From: Solibacillus silvestris_B
GTDB lineage: Bacteria; Bacillota; Bacilli; Bacillales_A; Planococcaceae
DNA: 52,791 nt
Assembly: GCF_051967575.1 (NCBI RefSeq)
Contig: NZ_JBQCJW010000023.1
Location: 1 to 52,791 of the forward strand
Reading direction: 5' to 3'
Below are positions 43,347 through 51,997 of this stretch, piece after piece. The stretch's first letter is position 1. Every line of letters begins with the position of its first letter. The notes under the pieces were generated by a model. That model was not told the DNA's origin. It did no database searches and saw nothing but the letters and a program-made list of their open reading frames with translations. The translations under genes were made by a program, and so were the position numbers.

Positions 43347-44459
43347 ATGTTGCAAATAAAACAAATCGAACTATTTAATATCGAATTGCCATTGATCGAA
43401 CCATTTATCGTAAGCTATGGCACTTACCCGAATATGCCGTCGATTATCGTAAAAATGACGTCCGAATGCGGATTGGTCGGATGGGGAGAAGCGGTACCTG
43501 ATGAGCATGTCACAGGAGAAACGCTGGAAGGTACGTATGCCGTGCTGAAACATACGTTGGCACCAGCGATGATCGGCGAAAATCCGATGAACTTTGAAAA
43601 AATTCATGCACAAATGGATACCCTCATTTACAGTGCACCAGCTGCTAAAGCGGCAATTGATATTGCTTGCTTTGATATAGCGGGGAAAAAGCTTCGTGTG
43701 CCAGCATACCAATTAACTGGTGGCCGTTATTACGAAAAATTTCCGATTACACATGTATTAAGTATTGGAACACCTGAAAAAATGGCTAAAGAAGCGGCAG
43801 AACATGTGGAAATGGGCTACAATTCCTTCAAAATGAAAGTGGGCCGTGATGTAATCAGCGATGTAGCACGTATTAAAGCGGTGCGTGAACGCGTTGGTGA
43901 CGATATTGCGATTCGTGTTGATGTGAACCAGGGCTGGGGAAATAGTTCAACAACGATGCAAGCAGTGCGGGAGCTGGAACATCTGAATATCGATTGGCTA
44001 GAACAGCCGGTGCGTGCAGATGACATTGATGGCATGGTTGAAATCAAATCTAAAACATCAATCCCTGTCATGATCGACGAAGGTTTACGCGGTGTAAGGG
44101 AAATGCGTGAAATCATCGCAAAGCGTGCGGCGGATAAAGTGAACATTAAATTAATGAAATGCGGCGGCATGTATCCTGCGATGAAGCTTGCCCATATGGC
44201 GGAAATGGCAGGAATCGAATGCCAAATCGGGTCAATGGTCGAGTCATCAGTCGGTTCGTCGGCTGGTTTCCATGTGGCATTTTCGAATAAAGTATTCAAA
44301 AGTGTTGAATTAACGGGTCCTTTGAAGTTTTCTAAAGATATCGGGAATCTTCAATATAATGTGCCGTATATCCAGCTGAACGAACAAGCGGGATTGGGCG
44401 TGGATGTGGATGAAGCGATTTTAGCGGAATTGACGCGTGAAAAATGTGTGGTGCGGTAA
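43347..44459 (+). CDS. Enolase-superfamily enzyme (muconate-lactonising/dipeptide-epimerase-like)
   Basis: This 370-residue enzyme has the MLE-subgroup pattern. Capping domain loops are followed by the base SFKMKVG (KxK), metal ligands in RVDVNQGW, WLEQPV and IDEG, and the second base lysine in NIKLMKCGG. These enzymes abstract the alpha proton of a carboxylate for epimerisation, racemisation or cycloisomerisation. The start at 43347 follows AAGGAGG; the frame is open farther upstream through the end of the previous gene. Asp-Glu-Gly replaces the commoner DES at the third ligand. Substrate unknown. Confidence 0.85.
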   Translation: MLQIKQIELFNIELPLIEPFIVSYGTYPNMPSIIVKMTSECGLVGWGEAVPDEHVTGETLEGTYAVLKHTLAPAMIGENPMNFEKIHAQMDTLIYSAPAAKAAIDIACFDIAGKKLRVPAYQLTGGRYYEKFPITHVLSIGTPEKMAKEAAEHVEMGYNSFKMKVGRDVISDVARIKAVRERVGDDIAIRVDVNQGWGNSSTTMQAVRELEHLNIDWLEQPVRADDIDGMVEIKSKTSIPVMIDEGLRGVREMREIIAKRAADKVNIKLMKCGGMYPAMKLAHMAEMAGIECQIGSMVESSVGSSAGFHVAFSNKVFKSVELTGPLKFSKDIGNLQYNVPYIQLNEQAGLGVDVDEAILAELTREKCVVR

Positions 44460-45137
44460 ATGATTGGGACGGGATTTTTAGGTATTGATGCATATGAAGT
44501 GCATTTATTGGACGAATCACATATTCCCGAGCTGATGACGCTGCAGCAGGAAGTCGTTAGTGCATTGCCTAATAAAGCGATATTACAGCCGCTTGATGAA
44601 GATGAGCTGGGCTTTATTTTAAGAGGGAACGGGCTGATGATCGGCGTGTTTGTAGGAGGGAAGCTAATTGCATTCCGGGCTTTGCTGGAGCCTGTAATTG
44701 ATGATGAACATTTAGGCTATGATATCGGGTTGCAATCAGAAGCCGAACTGAAAAAAGTGCTTTATCAGGAAATTTCAAATGTGCATCCGAAATATCGCGG
44801 TTTTGGATTACAACGTACGATGGCGGATATTATTATGCAGCAAATTGATTTAACGAAATATAATATCGTTTGTGCAACGGTAATGCCGGGAAATATCGCC
44901 AGTATGAAAGATAAATTTTCGCAAAATATGCATATTGCTGCATTGAAATTGAAGTATGGCGGAAAGCTGCGCTATATGTTTATGAAACAATTGCCTGAAG
45001 CAAGGAGTTATTGGACTGAAGAACGATTTGTTTCAATGAACGATTCAAATGCACAACAACAGCTTTTAGAAGCTGGGTTTATTGGTTTTTCAATGAAAGC
45101 GGAAGGGCATGACTGGTTTATTCAATATGTAAAATAA
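44460..45137 (+). CDS. GNAT-type N-acyltransferase
   Basis: This 225-residue protein has the acetyl-CoA motif A of GNAT enzymes (EISNVHPKYRGFGLQRTMAD, about residues 103-122) and a following IVCATVMPGNIASM strand. Its ATG directly follows the stop codon of the enolase-superfamily gene, so translation is probably coupled. In other bacteria an acyltransferase beside an enolase-superfamily racemase acts on N-acylated amino acids; that role here is speculation because no deacylase gene is adjacent. Confidence 0.75.
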   Translation: MIGTGFLGIDAYEVHLLDESHIPELMTLQQEVVSALPNKAILQPLDEDELGFILRGNGLMIGVFVGGKLIAFRALLEPVIDDEHLGYDIGLQSEAELKKVLYQEISNVHPKYRGFGLQRTMADIIMQQIDLTKYNIVCATVMPGNIASMKDKFSQNMHIAALKLKYGGKLRYMFMKQLPEARSYWTEERFVSMNDSNAQQQLLEAGFIGFSMKAEGHDWFIQYVK

Positions 45138-45138
45138 T

Positions 45139-45177
45139 AAAGGATGTGGCGATTATTATATATTCGCCACATCCTTT
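45139..45177. terminator. Bidirectional terminator between convergent genes
   Basis: Perfect 14-base arms (45139-45152 and 45164-45177) enclose an 11-base loop. It serves the plus-strand operon and probably the small minus-strand gene at 45215-45322. Confidence 0.85.
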
Positions 45178-45214
45178 ATCGATTTAATCCATACCATGTC
45201 GTGTGAGTGCTCCT

Positions 45215-45322
45215 TTAAATATCATTGTCGTCAAAGCTGTCTAAATCGAAGAAGTCACTGTCATCTTCGAATAAGTAGGATACATCGTTTTCATCTGATG
45301 CCAAGTATGTGTAATTTGTCAT
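45215..45322 (-). CDS. 35-residue very acidic protein
   Basis: The frame is preceded by AAAGGAG nine bases before an ATG and by a good promoter. The product starts MTNYTYLASDENDVSYLFED and continues with a run of Asp and Phe residues (FFDLDSFDDND). About 13 of 35 residues are acidic and there are no Lys or Arg residues. No signal peptide or helix span is seen. I do not recognise it. A bidirectional terminator lies just beyond. The complete expression signals make it a likely real gene. Confidence 0.7.
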   Translation of the reverse strand: MTNYTYLASDENDVSYLFEDDSDFFDLDSFDDNDI

Positions 45323-45343
45323 TTGTATCAGCTCCTTTTTATA

Positions 45344-45372
45344 ACTATACAATATTCAGAAAATTATGTAAA
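45344..45372 (-). promoter_or_regulatory. Sigma-A promoter of the 35-residue acidic protein
   Basis: On the minus strand TTTACA (45367-45372) and TATAGT (45344-45349) are separated by exactly 17 bases, close to the ribosome binding site. Confidence 0.7.
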
Positions 45373-45606
45373 GTAAAATTTCCTCTTTTTAATTGACTGT
45401 CAATTCATAAAATCCATTGGAATCTATGTTTTGTGCATATGTCTCCGCTTACATCTCGCATGAAAAAATATTTTATAAAGCGTTTTCATACATGTTTTCA
45501 TACATTTCAATCTATAATTTTATCGGCATTATATCGAAGCAATATAATTATTGGAACTTTTTATTTTGTTGAATGTATATATACAAAAGGGAATGGAGTG
45601 ATTTTG

Positions 45607-45789
45607 ATGGAGAAAAAACCGTTTAACGATGCAGATGCGCAATATCAAAAGCATGTAGGCACACCAAGTTCTTATAATATGAAGCAAATACCGAAGCCGA
45701 TCCGTATAATCGGTTATTTTATGATCGGTTTTATGGCAATCGCCGCTGCATTCATCATTTTAGCGATCATGCTGGATAAAGTACTCTAG
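45607..45789 (+). CDS. Small single-pass membrane protein, 60 residues
   Basis: The start ATG 45607 follows GGAG; a frame opening at 45433 continues through it but lacks a binding site. The protein has a hydrophilic N-terminus (EKKPFNDADAQYQKHVGTPS) and one C-terminal transmembrane helix (IIGYFMIGFMAIAAAFIILA). No family recognised. It is likely a tail-type membrane protein with its N-terminus in the cytosol. Confidence 0.65.
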   Translation: MEKKPFNDADAQYQKHVGTPSSYNMKQIPKPIRIIGYFMIGFMAIAAAFIILAIMLDKVL

Positions 45790-45887
45790 CATTGTGTGAA
45801 TATACGTGAGTTTCTTTTTCTCGAACTGCCTATAATATTCAACACTGTATATTAATAAACTATATATTAGTAAATGAACAAATACTG
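45790..45887. other. Junction between intact genes and the pseudogene block
   Basis: A short AT-rich stretch with nothing recognisable; the frame of the BTAD-like remnant may begin within it (reading VNEQILLILERVAQ from 45870). Confidence 0.4.
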
Positions 45888-46148
45888 CTCATTCTAGAGC
45901 GAGTGGCACAAAATTGCGTTCGTCTTCAGCAGTTCGAGAAAGTGATCAGATGGGCAGGCCGGATTATTGCAATTGATGATGGTCATGAAGAAGGTTAACG
46001 GTTATTAATGCTTGTCCATTACTATTCAGGAAATTGCCGGGAAGCGATCAAACATTATGAGTGCTGTGTAGATGTGCTGGATGACCAATATAAAATCACG
46101 CCGATGAAACCGACCGAGCGACTATATGAGCTTGTGTTGAAAATGTGA
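45888..46148 (+). pseudogene. C-terminal remnant of a BTAD-type transcriptional regulator
   Basis: One frame reads LILERVAQNCVRLQQFEKVI, an in-frame TAA at 45996-45998, then LLMLVHYYSGNCREAIKHYE, VLDDQYKITPMKPTERLYEL and a stop. This tetratricopeptide-like pattern is that of the bacterial transcriptional activator domain of SARP/LuxR-type regulators. The N-terminal part is absent and no start signals exist. It lies just before the liv remnants, which it may once have controlled. Confidence 0.6.
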
Positions 46149-46228
46149 ATAGATTGATTGGGAACTATGTTGCAGATGCCATTCAACCAGGCTTTTTTAT
46201 TGGGGTGCAGGAGCGTTACTGCTTTTTT

Positions 46229-46543
46229 TATTAGAATAATGGAGCGGGTTATTAGAAGAAATCAGAGCTTTATTAGAAGAAATGGAGCAGATATTAGAAG
46301 TTGGTTGAAATTGAAGTGGAATGGAGCATTGATTGCCGGTAATCGGAGGGAAAAGTCTTGCCGTAGTTTGTTATTAGAACAATTGAACAGCTTATTAGAA
46401 CAAGACGGAGGGATATTAGAAGATTGAGAACCGATATTAGCCCATTTCGAAGTGATATTAGAACAACCGCACGATATATTAGAAAATCGCAATTATATTA
46501 GAACAAAATATTATTTATTAGAATAAATCAGCTTTTATTAGAA
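46229..46543 (+). repeat. 21-bp-period array of 13 TATTAGAA-type cores
   Basis: Cores begin at 46229, 46250, 46271, 46292, 46372, 46393, 46414, 46435, 46456, 46477, 46496, 46516 and 46536. Nearly all steps are exactly 21 bases (the last three 19-20), apart from one gap of 80. The core extends to TTATTAGAACAA or TTATTAGAAGAA; the spacers differ. In the frame of the cores stop codons occur, so the array is not coding now. Confidence 0.85.
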
Positions 46544-46567
46544 CAAATCTTCAGCTGCAAAGAAATT

Positions 46568-46954
46568 ATGAATAAAGCGGTTGGAATTTTGGAACAAGTT
46601 CTGTTAACCGAAAAAATGCATCAGGTGTAGAATCAGCTTTCACACGGTGAAAAAAGAAAACTGGAAATCGGAATTTTACTGGCAATTGATACTGGAATTT
46701 TACTGTTGGATGAGCCGACAGCCGGTATGTCATTGGAGGAAGTACCTGCAATATTGGATGTGATTCGTTCGATTAAGGAGCGCGGTGATATAACGATTTT
46801 ATTGATCGAACACAAAATGGATATGATTATCGATCTGTCCGACTCCATTATGATGCTGTTCAACGGTGCGCTTTTAGCTGACGGGTCATCTGAGGAAATC
46901 ATGAACAATGAAATGGTCCAACAAGCGTATTTAGGAGACCTTGCATATGAGTAA
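46568..46954 (+). pseudogene. livG: livG remnant (branched-chain amino-acid ABC ATPase, C-terminal part)
   Basis: The frame begins NKAVGILEQVLLTEKMHQV, meets an in-frame TAG at 46628-46630, then continues LSHGEKRKLEIG (ABC signature), ILLLDEPTAGMS (Walker B) and LLIEHKMDMI to the stop. The first ~130 residues with Walker A are missing, replaced upstream by the 21-bp array. It overlaps the livF start by eight bases, as in intact liv operons. It cannot make a working ATPase. Confidence 0.85.
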
Positions 46955-47468
46955 TATTTTAACGCTGGAGCGTGTGGAGACATTTATTTCACAATATCAT
47001 ATTTTGCTAGGCATCAATTTTGAAGCAAAAGCTGGAGAAGTATCGGTTTTGCTAGAGCGGGATGGCGCCGGGAAAACGACGACACTTCGCACAATTATGG
47101 GATTGACACTGGCATCAATAGGGACGATTCAGTTATTCCCGGATTTGAAAAAGCAAGGCGGCAATCTATCGGGTGGCAAAATGCAAATGCTTGCGATGGC
47201 AAGGGCTTTTGTCAATGACAGCAAACTGCTTTTAATCGATGAACCATCCAAAGGTCTTGCATCAATTGTTATTGAGAAAGTAATAGAAGATATTACCAAA
47301 ATGAAAAAGCATACTTCGATCGTACTTGTCGAACAGAACTTTATGGTGGCGAGTAAAATCGGCGATATATTTACATTGATTGATGATGGGCGGACTGTGC
47401 AATCAGGGAAAATGCAAGGTTTAATTGAAGGCGAACAGCTGAAGCGTAAATATTTAGGGATCGGATAA
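46947..47468 (+). pseudogene. livF: livF with an internal deletion
   Basis: The frame is open (173 residues from ATG 46947, AGGAGA upstream) but about 60 residues shorter than LivF. GTIQL runs straight into FPDLKKQGGNLSGGK, losing the region between the Q-loop and the signature. The Walker A loop reads LLERDGAGKTTT, with Glu in place of the usual Gly before Arg. Walker B is LLLIDEPSKGLA. The adjacent livG and livH are broken, so loss of function is likely though the frame is intact. Confidence 0.75.
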
Positions 47469-47481
47469 GGAGGGAAAGCAG

Positions 47482-47835
47482 ATGGAACTAATAATCAGTT
47501 TAACGATAAATGGACTAGCGACAGGAATGCTTATTTTCTTGCTGGCGGCAGGATTGACGATTTTATTCAGGTTAATGGACGTGCTGAACTTTGCGCACGG
47601 CGGACTGTTCGTATGGGGTGCCTATACTGGGGTATTCACTTATTTATGGAGCAACAGCTTTTTAGTCGGAATTGTTGTCGCGATTCTCACAGGACTTGTT
47701 CTAGGGTTTATTACGGAACAGCTTATTATTAAGCCGGTTTACGGAAATCACGTACAGCAGAATTTAATTACGCTCGGGTTCATGCTCGTGCTGCAGAAAA
47801 TGATTAAAGTAGTTTTCGGTCCAAACGTTATTTGC
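47482..47835 (+). pseudogene. livH: livH N-terminal half, fused to a dehydrogenase fragment
   Basis: Residues 1-116 are those of the LivH-type permease of branched-chain amino-acid importers (GLATGMLIFLLAAGLTILFR, VLNFAHGGLFVWGAY, TEQLIIKPVYGN). After FGPNV the frame continues into unrelated sequence and stops at 47970. AAGGAGGG precedes the ATG. Most of the permease is missing. Confidence 0.85.
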
Positions 47836-47999
47836 TTTGCAGCGGTAAAGCATTTTTTGGAAGAAGGCGCAAAAGCAGCCATCGTAGACTATGACAAACA
47901 ACAAGGCGGAAAAATTGAAACAGAGCCGGGGAGAATGTCGCTTTCTTTGCATTTGCGCAATTCCTGTTAATAAGTTCAAATGAGTTTTATAAAGCTTAA
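47836..47999 (+). pseudogene. Short-chain dehydrogenase/reductase fragment
   Basis: The livH frame passes into AAVKHFLEEGAKAAIVDYDK, the end of a Rossmann-fold helix and second strand of FabG-like SDR proteins, then frameshifts. In another frame AGENVAFFAFAQFLL continues the SDR-like sequence to a TAA at 47997. The Gly-rich loop at the start and the catalytic YxxxK are absent. It marks a deletion joint between two former genes. Confidence 0.65.
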
Positions 48000-48262
48000 A
48001 TAGCGGCCTCTTTATACAGTTATTACATCCAATTACCGTGTGGGTATGAGCTAAACCTCGTGCATTTGCTTTTGCTTCAGGGCAAAACTGAATGCTGCGG
48101 TTGCAGGCTTAGGCTAAAAATGCAGACCATTTATGACCGCTATAGCTATGATGATGGCAATAAAGTGCAGCTTTTACTTGAAAAAGCTCTGTTGTTTTAT
48201 GTGCAATATGCTTGTGAACAGCGGAATATTGCAAACGCTGAAAAATATAACAGCCAAATTTT
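48000..48262 (+). other. Remnant sequence between the SDR fragment and the fructokinase gene
   Basis: A plus-strand frame reads QTIYDRYSYDDGNKVQLLLE, then ALLFYVQYACEQRNIANAEK and on to the end of the convergent fructokinase gene. It looks protein-like but has no start signals and no natural end, so it is probably another truncated gene. I do not recognise the family. Confidence 0.4.
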
Positions 48263-49204
48263 TTATGATCGCAGTTCCTCTAATGCCGACAGTGCTTCAA
48301 TTGCACCGACTTTCTCGCATACTTTTGATGCGGCAAGATTGGCGAATTCAATAATCGATACCCATTCATTGAACGATAGATTCATTACATCATGTTTGCT
48401 CAGCTGATATAAAACAGCACCGACAAAGGCATCACCTGCACCAGTTGTATCAATTGAATTTACAGGGTTTGCGGGGATAGACGTGATTTGGCCATTTAGA
48501 ATGAGCAATGTACCAGAAGCCCCTTGTGTAATCGCAATTGTTTTGCCATCAAACTGTGTCAGCCATTCCACTGCCAGCTCAAAGTTGTCTGTACGTGCCA
48601 ATAATAATAATTCTTCATCACTCATTTTAATGAAATGGGCTGCTTCTATGAAAGGTTCGCATTTTCGGATAAAACTTTCTGTATCATGCTTCCAAAGGTC
48701 TGCGCGGTAATTCGGGTCGAATGAAATAAAATGATTTTGCAATAATAATGTTTGCATTAATTGCTCGTAAGTTCTGCTAAATGGCTCGCTTAAAAGAGCT
48801 GTTGCTGAACCGAAATGAATTATATCAATCGCCATTAATTGCTGTAAATTCACGTCTTCAATGCGAAGTAACTCATCGGCACCACGGTTGAAAATGAAAT
48901 CGCGCTCTCCATTCGCCTCTCTTGAAACAAAGGCTAAAGTAGTAGGTGCAGACGGATCTAAAATAAGCTGATCTGTATGAACACCTGCTTTCTCGAGCGT
49001 TTGTTTGAGGAAGTGGCCAAATGCATCATCGCCCACTTTTCCGCAAAAATAGGAATGCCCGCCAAGTTTTGCGATTGCTGCTGCCACATTTGCCGGAGCT
49101 CCGCCTGCCTGTTTTTCAAATGTCGTTGCTTCTATAATCGATTGTTCGGTTTGTGTTGTGAAAAAATCGATTAATAATTCACCGATACATAAAATATCCT
49201 TCAT
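48263..49204 (-). CDS. scrK: Fructokinase-like PfkB-family sugar kinase
   Basis: This is a 313-residue ribokinase-fold enzyme. GGAPANVAAAIAKLGG is PfkB signature 1 and DTTGAGDAFVGAVL is signature 2 with the catalytic Asp. The opening DILCIGELLIDFF and the pattern GERDFIFNRGADELL fit bacterial fructokinases, which phosphorylate fructose to fructose 6-phosphate. ATG 49204 is chosen because GGAGG precedes it; an upstream in-frame start 24 codons earlier lacks one. No sugar transporter or sucrase gene is adjacent, so the substrate is by family only. Confidence 0.82.
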   Translation of the reverse strand: MKDILCIGELLIDFFTTQTEQSIIEATTFEKQAGGAPANVAAAIAKLGGHSYFCGKVGDDAFGHFLKQTLEKAGVHTDQLILDPSAPTTLAFVSREANGERDFIFNRGADELLRIEDVNLQQLMAIDIIHFGSATALLSEPFSRTYEQLMQTLLLQNHFISFDPNYRADLWKHDTESFIRKCEPFIEAAHFIKMSDEELLLLARTDNFELAVEWLTQFDGKTIAITQGASGTLLILNGQITSIPANPVNSIDTTGAGDAFVGAVLYQLSKHDVMNLSFNEWVSIIEFANLAASKVCEKVGAIEALSALEELRS

Positions 49205-49462
49205 ATGCGTTTCCTCCAAAATTATGTGTTTCATTAAATTTTGGCATAAAATAGGCGAAATTAAAAATAATTGCACTGATATAGTTTATTTATATATTTT
49301 GAATTGAAATCCGATAAATGCGATTAGCCAGAAAGACAATCAATTGCGCCACAGCATCAGACCTATGAATTCTATTGTTGATTCCTTCGCTCCTTCAAAA
49401 CGCTAAAGGAAGGATGAAACATTGAATACCTAGGGAAGGGAGAAACTGTTTTCATAAGTCCG

Positions 49463-50800
49463 TTACTGTTCACCCAATATTAATTGTGCGGCATTCAATC
49501 CTGATATGACAGCACCTTCCATCGTGGCGAAAAATGGCTGACGAGTATAATCCCCAGCCAATATTAAACCTTTAATGGGCGTTTGCTGTTCAGGACGCAG
49601 ATGATCGTAATTCGGCTCAAGGCTGTGAAAATCTTCGGGATGGCTTACAACTCTGTATTGGATTAAACCAGCCTCCAAATCCAACCCTAATTCTTTTCCA
49701 TCCTTTTGTACATTTTTTAATATATCCTCATGATTCATTTTAAGGAATTTTTCGGGTGGCGTCAGTATAATGGAAATTCTGCCTGGGACATGCTTAAAAG
49801 TGGAACGGGACTGCTCGGCAAAGCTTGCAAGTGAAGTGAGGGGGCCGAATGTCGTTCGATCAACAGGAAGCACAGGCTTTTCAAACTCCATTTGAATCGT
49901 TACTGCGGGCATTGTTGGTAACCGGAATAAATTCTCGAAGAACGGATGTGTTGAAAAATGGTTTGCCAATATCTTTTTGGCCCCGCCTAGATTCGCTGTG
50001 ATTACTGTATGTTCTGCCCTTACCTCGTTGCCACCATCCAACTGGACTCCGGTAATAATCCCTTGATCCATAATTAAATTCTTAACGCCTGAACCGGTCT
50101 TGATCACCCCTTTGTTTTTGACGATTTGGTGTGCGATCGGGTTAGCCAGAATCTCTGTCATACCACCTAGATAAGCGCCGATCCTTAATTTATAGAACCG
50201 CTTGACGCCTGGTAGAAATAATCCGAAAAATGCTTTTGCTGAATATCTTTCGGGAGGTAGGAAGAATATCCCTGAGCTTAGTGGGATAACGACAAAATTC
50301 AATGCATCCTCACTTACATGATACTTTTCAGCAAATTCCCTTACACTGAATTGGTCCAATTTATCGGGATGCTTTATATATTGCAGAAATCCATTTGTGA
50401 AAAAAGAAATCAGTGAAAGCTTATCTTCTAGCGAGAGGAGATCATTGTTGCCGATAGCGCCTTTAATTGTTTCAATTGGGCCGTAAATCGGTGAAATTCC
50501 AAAGGATTTCTTTTCTTTGCTACCTTTTATTCGAATATCGATTTGCTCTTCCCACTGAATGATCTCATCAACTTCAACTCCAACCTTTTTCAGAATTTTC
50601 GGCAAAGCTTCATAATAACCTATATGTCGGTGCAAACCGGATTCAACGACCATCCCATTCTCATCCCAAGAAGACGTTCTGCCACCGATAACTTCATTCT
50701 TCTCGAGCACAATAACGGATTTTCCGCTTTCGCTTAATTCCAAAGCTGTTGTTAAACCAGCCAAACCTGAGCCCACGATAATGACATCGAATTTTTCCAA
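49463..50800 (-). CDS. FAD-dependent phytoene-desaturase/amine-oxidase-like enzyme
   Basis: This 445-residue flavoprotein has the dinucleotide-binding motif DVIIVGSGLAGLTTALELSE at residues 5-24, GGRTSSW shortly after, and the C-terminal FAD motif LILAGDYTRQPFFATMEGAV. This layout is that of carotenoid desaturases and related amine oxidases. TTG start with GAGGAGG seven bases upstream. No other carotenoid gene is near, so the substrate is open. An inverted repeat at 50894-50926 in the upstream region may be an operator. Confidence 0.8.
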   Translation of the reverse strand: MEKFDVIIVGSGLAGLTTALELSESGKSVIVLEKNEVIGGRTSSWDENGMVVESGLHRHIGYYEALPKILKKVGVEVDEIIQWEEQIDIRIKGSKEKKSFGISPIYGPIETIKGAIGNNDLLSLEDKLSLISFFTNGFLQYIKHPDKLDQFSVREFAEKYHVSEDALNFVVIPLSSGIFFLPPERYSAKAFFGLFLPGVKRFYKLRIGAYLGGMTEILANPIAHQIVKNKGVIKTGSGVKNLIMDQGIITGVQLDGGNEVRAEHTVITANLGGAKKILANHFSTHPFFENLFRLPTMPAVTIQMEFEKPVLPVDRTTFGPLTSLASFAEQSRSTFKHVPGRISIILTPPEKFLKMNHEDILKNVQKDGKELGLDLEAGLIQYRVVSHPEDFHSLEPNYDHLRPEQQTPIKGLILAGDYTRQPFFATMEGAVISGLNAAQLILGEQ

Positions 50801-50893
50801 AATGCATCCTCCTCATGTATATAGAAATCCAAGTCTCTTCATAATTAATCCCCATAAATGCAAGGGGGCTAAACATGTATGGGGTTACTCACT

Positions 50894-50926
50894 TAATTAA
50901 ACTATCATGCACATTTAGTTTAATTA
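50894..50926. promoter_or_regulatory. Perfect 11-base inverted repeat, possible operator
   Basis: TAATTAAACTA (50894-50904) and TAGTTTAATTA (50916-50926) are separated by 11 bases, so the half-site centres are 22 bases, about two helical turns, apart. It lies about 95 bases upstream of the FAD enzyme start. Confidence 0.5.
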
Positions 50927-51025
50927 GCATTACTCTTTAAATTATTAATAGAATTTGATTTAGAGCATTTTCCAAACGGATGACCAGAAGGAGATCATTT
51001 TGACATTGAACAACAGATCATTCCT

Positions 51026-51991
51026 ATGTTCGGTGCCGATTGGGATGAGGAAGAGCGATTGAAATTACAGGCTATGTATGAAGCAGAGATCCTAGTGGCA
51101 GATGCGTACTTAGCGAATGATCCAGAAGCGGTTGCTTTAAGTATGGATAGTTATGAAAAGTTTGAGAATCATAAGTACGAGAATGAGGAGCAGCATGCTT
51201 ATCGTAACAAAATTGTGTTTGAGAGTAACGTAGATTTTCCTTGGCGCTTTCAAGCATACGAATGGTATTTAAAGGAAAATCAATATAGAGAGGAAGCGAT
51301 CATTGCGTATATGAACGATGAATCTGAAGGCCAGAAAAAGAGACTGCAGCAACTTTTAGATGAAAAGCGATTTGCTGTATATTCAGATGTTGTAACAAGT
51401 AATTTTAAAACGTATAAAACTTCGATTGCGATTGCGATTTTTGTAAGTATTGCCATCCTGGTCTCACCGGTTTTTATTCGAGATCAAATAGCGAATGTTG
51501 TGCCGTTACAGTATTCATCTGCAAAAGGACGCAGATTGTACCGAACGAAATGGTTTGCTGGGCTTTTCAGCGGCACTTTACTTTCGGCTACCTTATTGCT
51601 ATTTTATATGGCGCTGTATGGAACGAATGAGACGCAGTCACATTTTGATTTACCGTTGACATCATTTGGCTGGAATTATCATTGGTATGACATAACGTTT
51701 TGGCAATATATTATTCTTTCGGTCGTTGTAATCTTTGTACTTTCTGTTGTTTTGACGATTTTAACAATGGCCATTTCAAGTGTTGTACCGAATAGGATTG
51801 TCTTAATCGGCGTGCAAATCGTTATGCTATTTTTGATGATTGCTGTTGGAGCAGTCTATGTAGTTCAGGATGTAATTGGTCTAAAATACGCACAACAATT
51901 TGTACCAAGTCTATTTGGCGGGTTCACGCTGTTTACAGTGTTAATAATGTGCGCTATTTGGAAGAGAGAGTCAAAAAGAGACATTGCATAA
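51026..51991 (+). pseudogene. ABC-2-type transporter permease, 5'-truncated
   Basis: The frame gives 321 residues: a charged extracytoplasmic-type region (GADWDEEERLKLQAMYEAEI) followed by about five hydrophobic helices from residue 138 on. The fold resembles ABC-2 permeases, which normally begin with a transmembrane helix; that helix is missing. The ATG at 51026 has no ribosome binding site, and the same frame is open upstream only to a TGA at 50981 (reading PEGDHFDIEQQIIP). AGAAGGAGAT at 50986 belongs to a different frame. No ATPase gene is adjacent. Confidence 0.6.
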
Positions 51992-51997
51992 AAACCC

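Noticed and set aside
43817..44299. 160-codon antisense open frame inside the enolase-superfamily gene
   Set aside because: It is fully antisense to a gene with clear catalytic motifs and is Ser/Thr/Ile-rich in the way of shadow frames.
46158..46427. 89-codon plus-strand frame across the 21-bp array
   Set aside because: It depends on the repeat sequence, has no ribosome binding site and resembles no protein.
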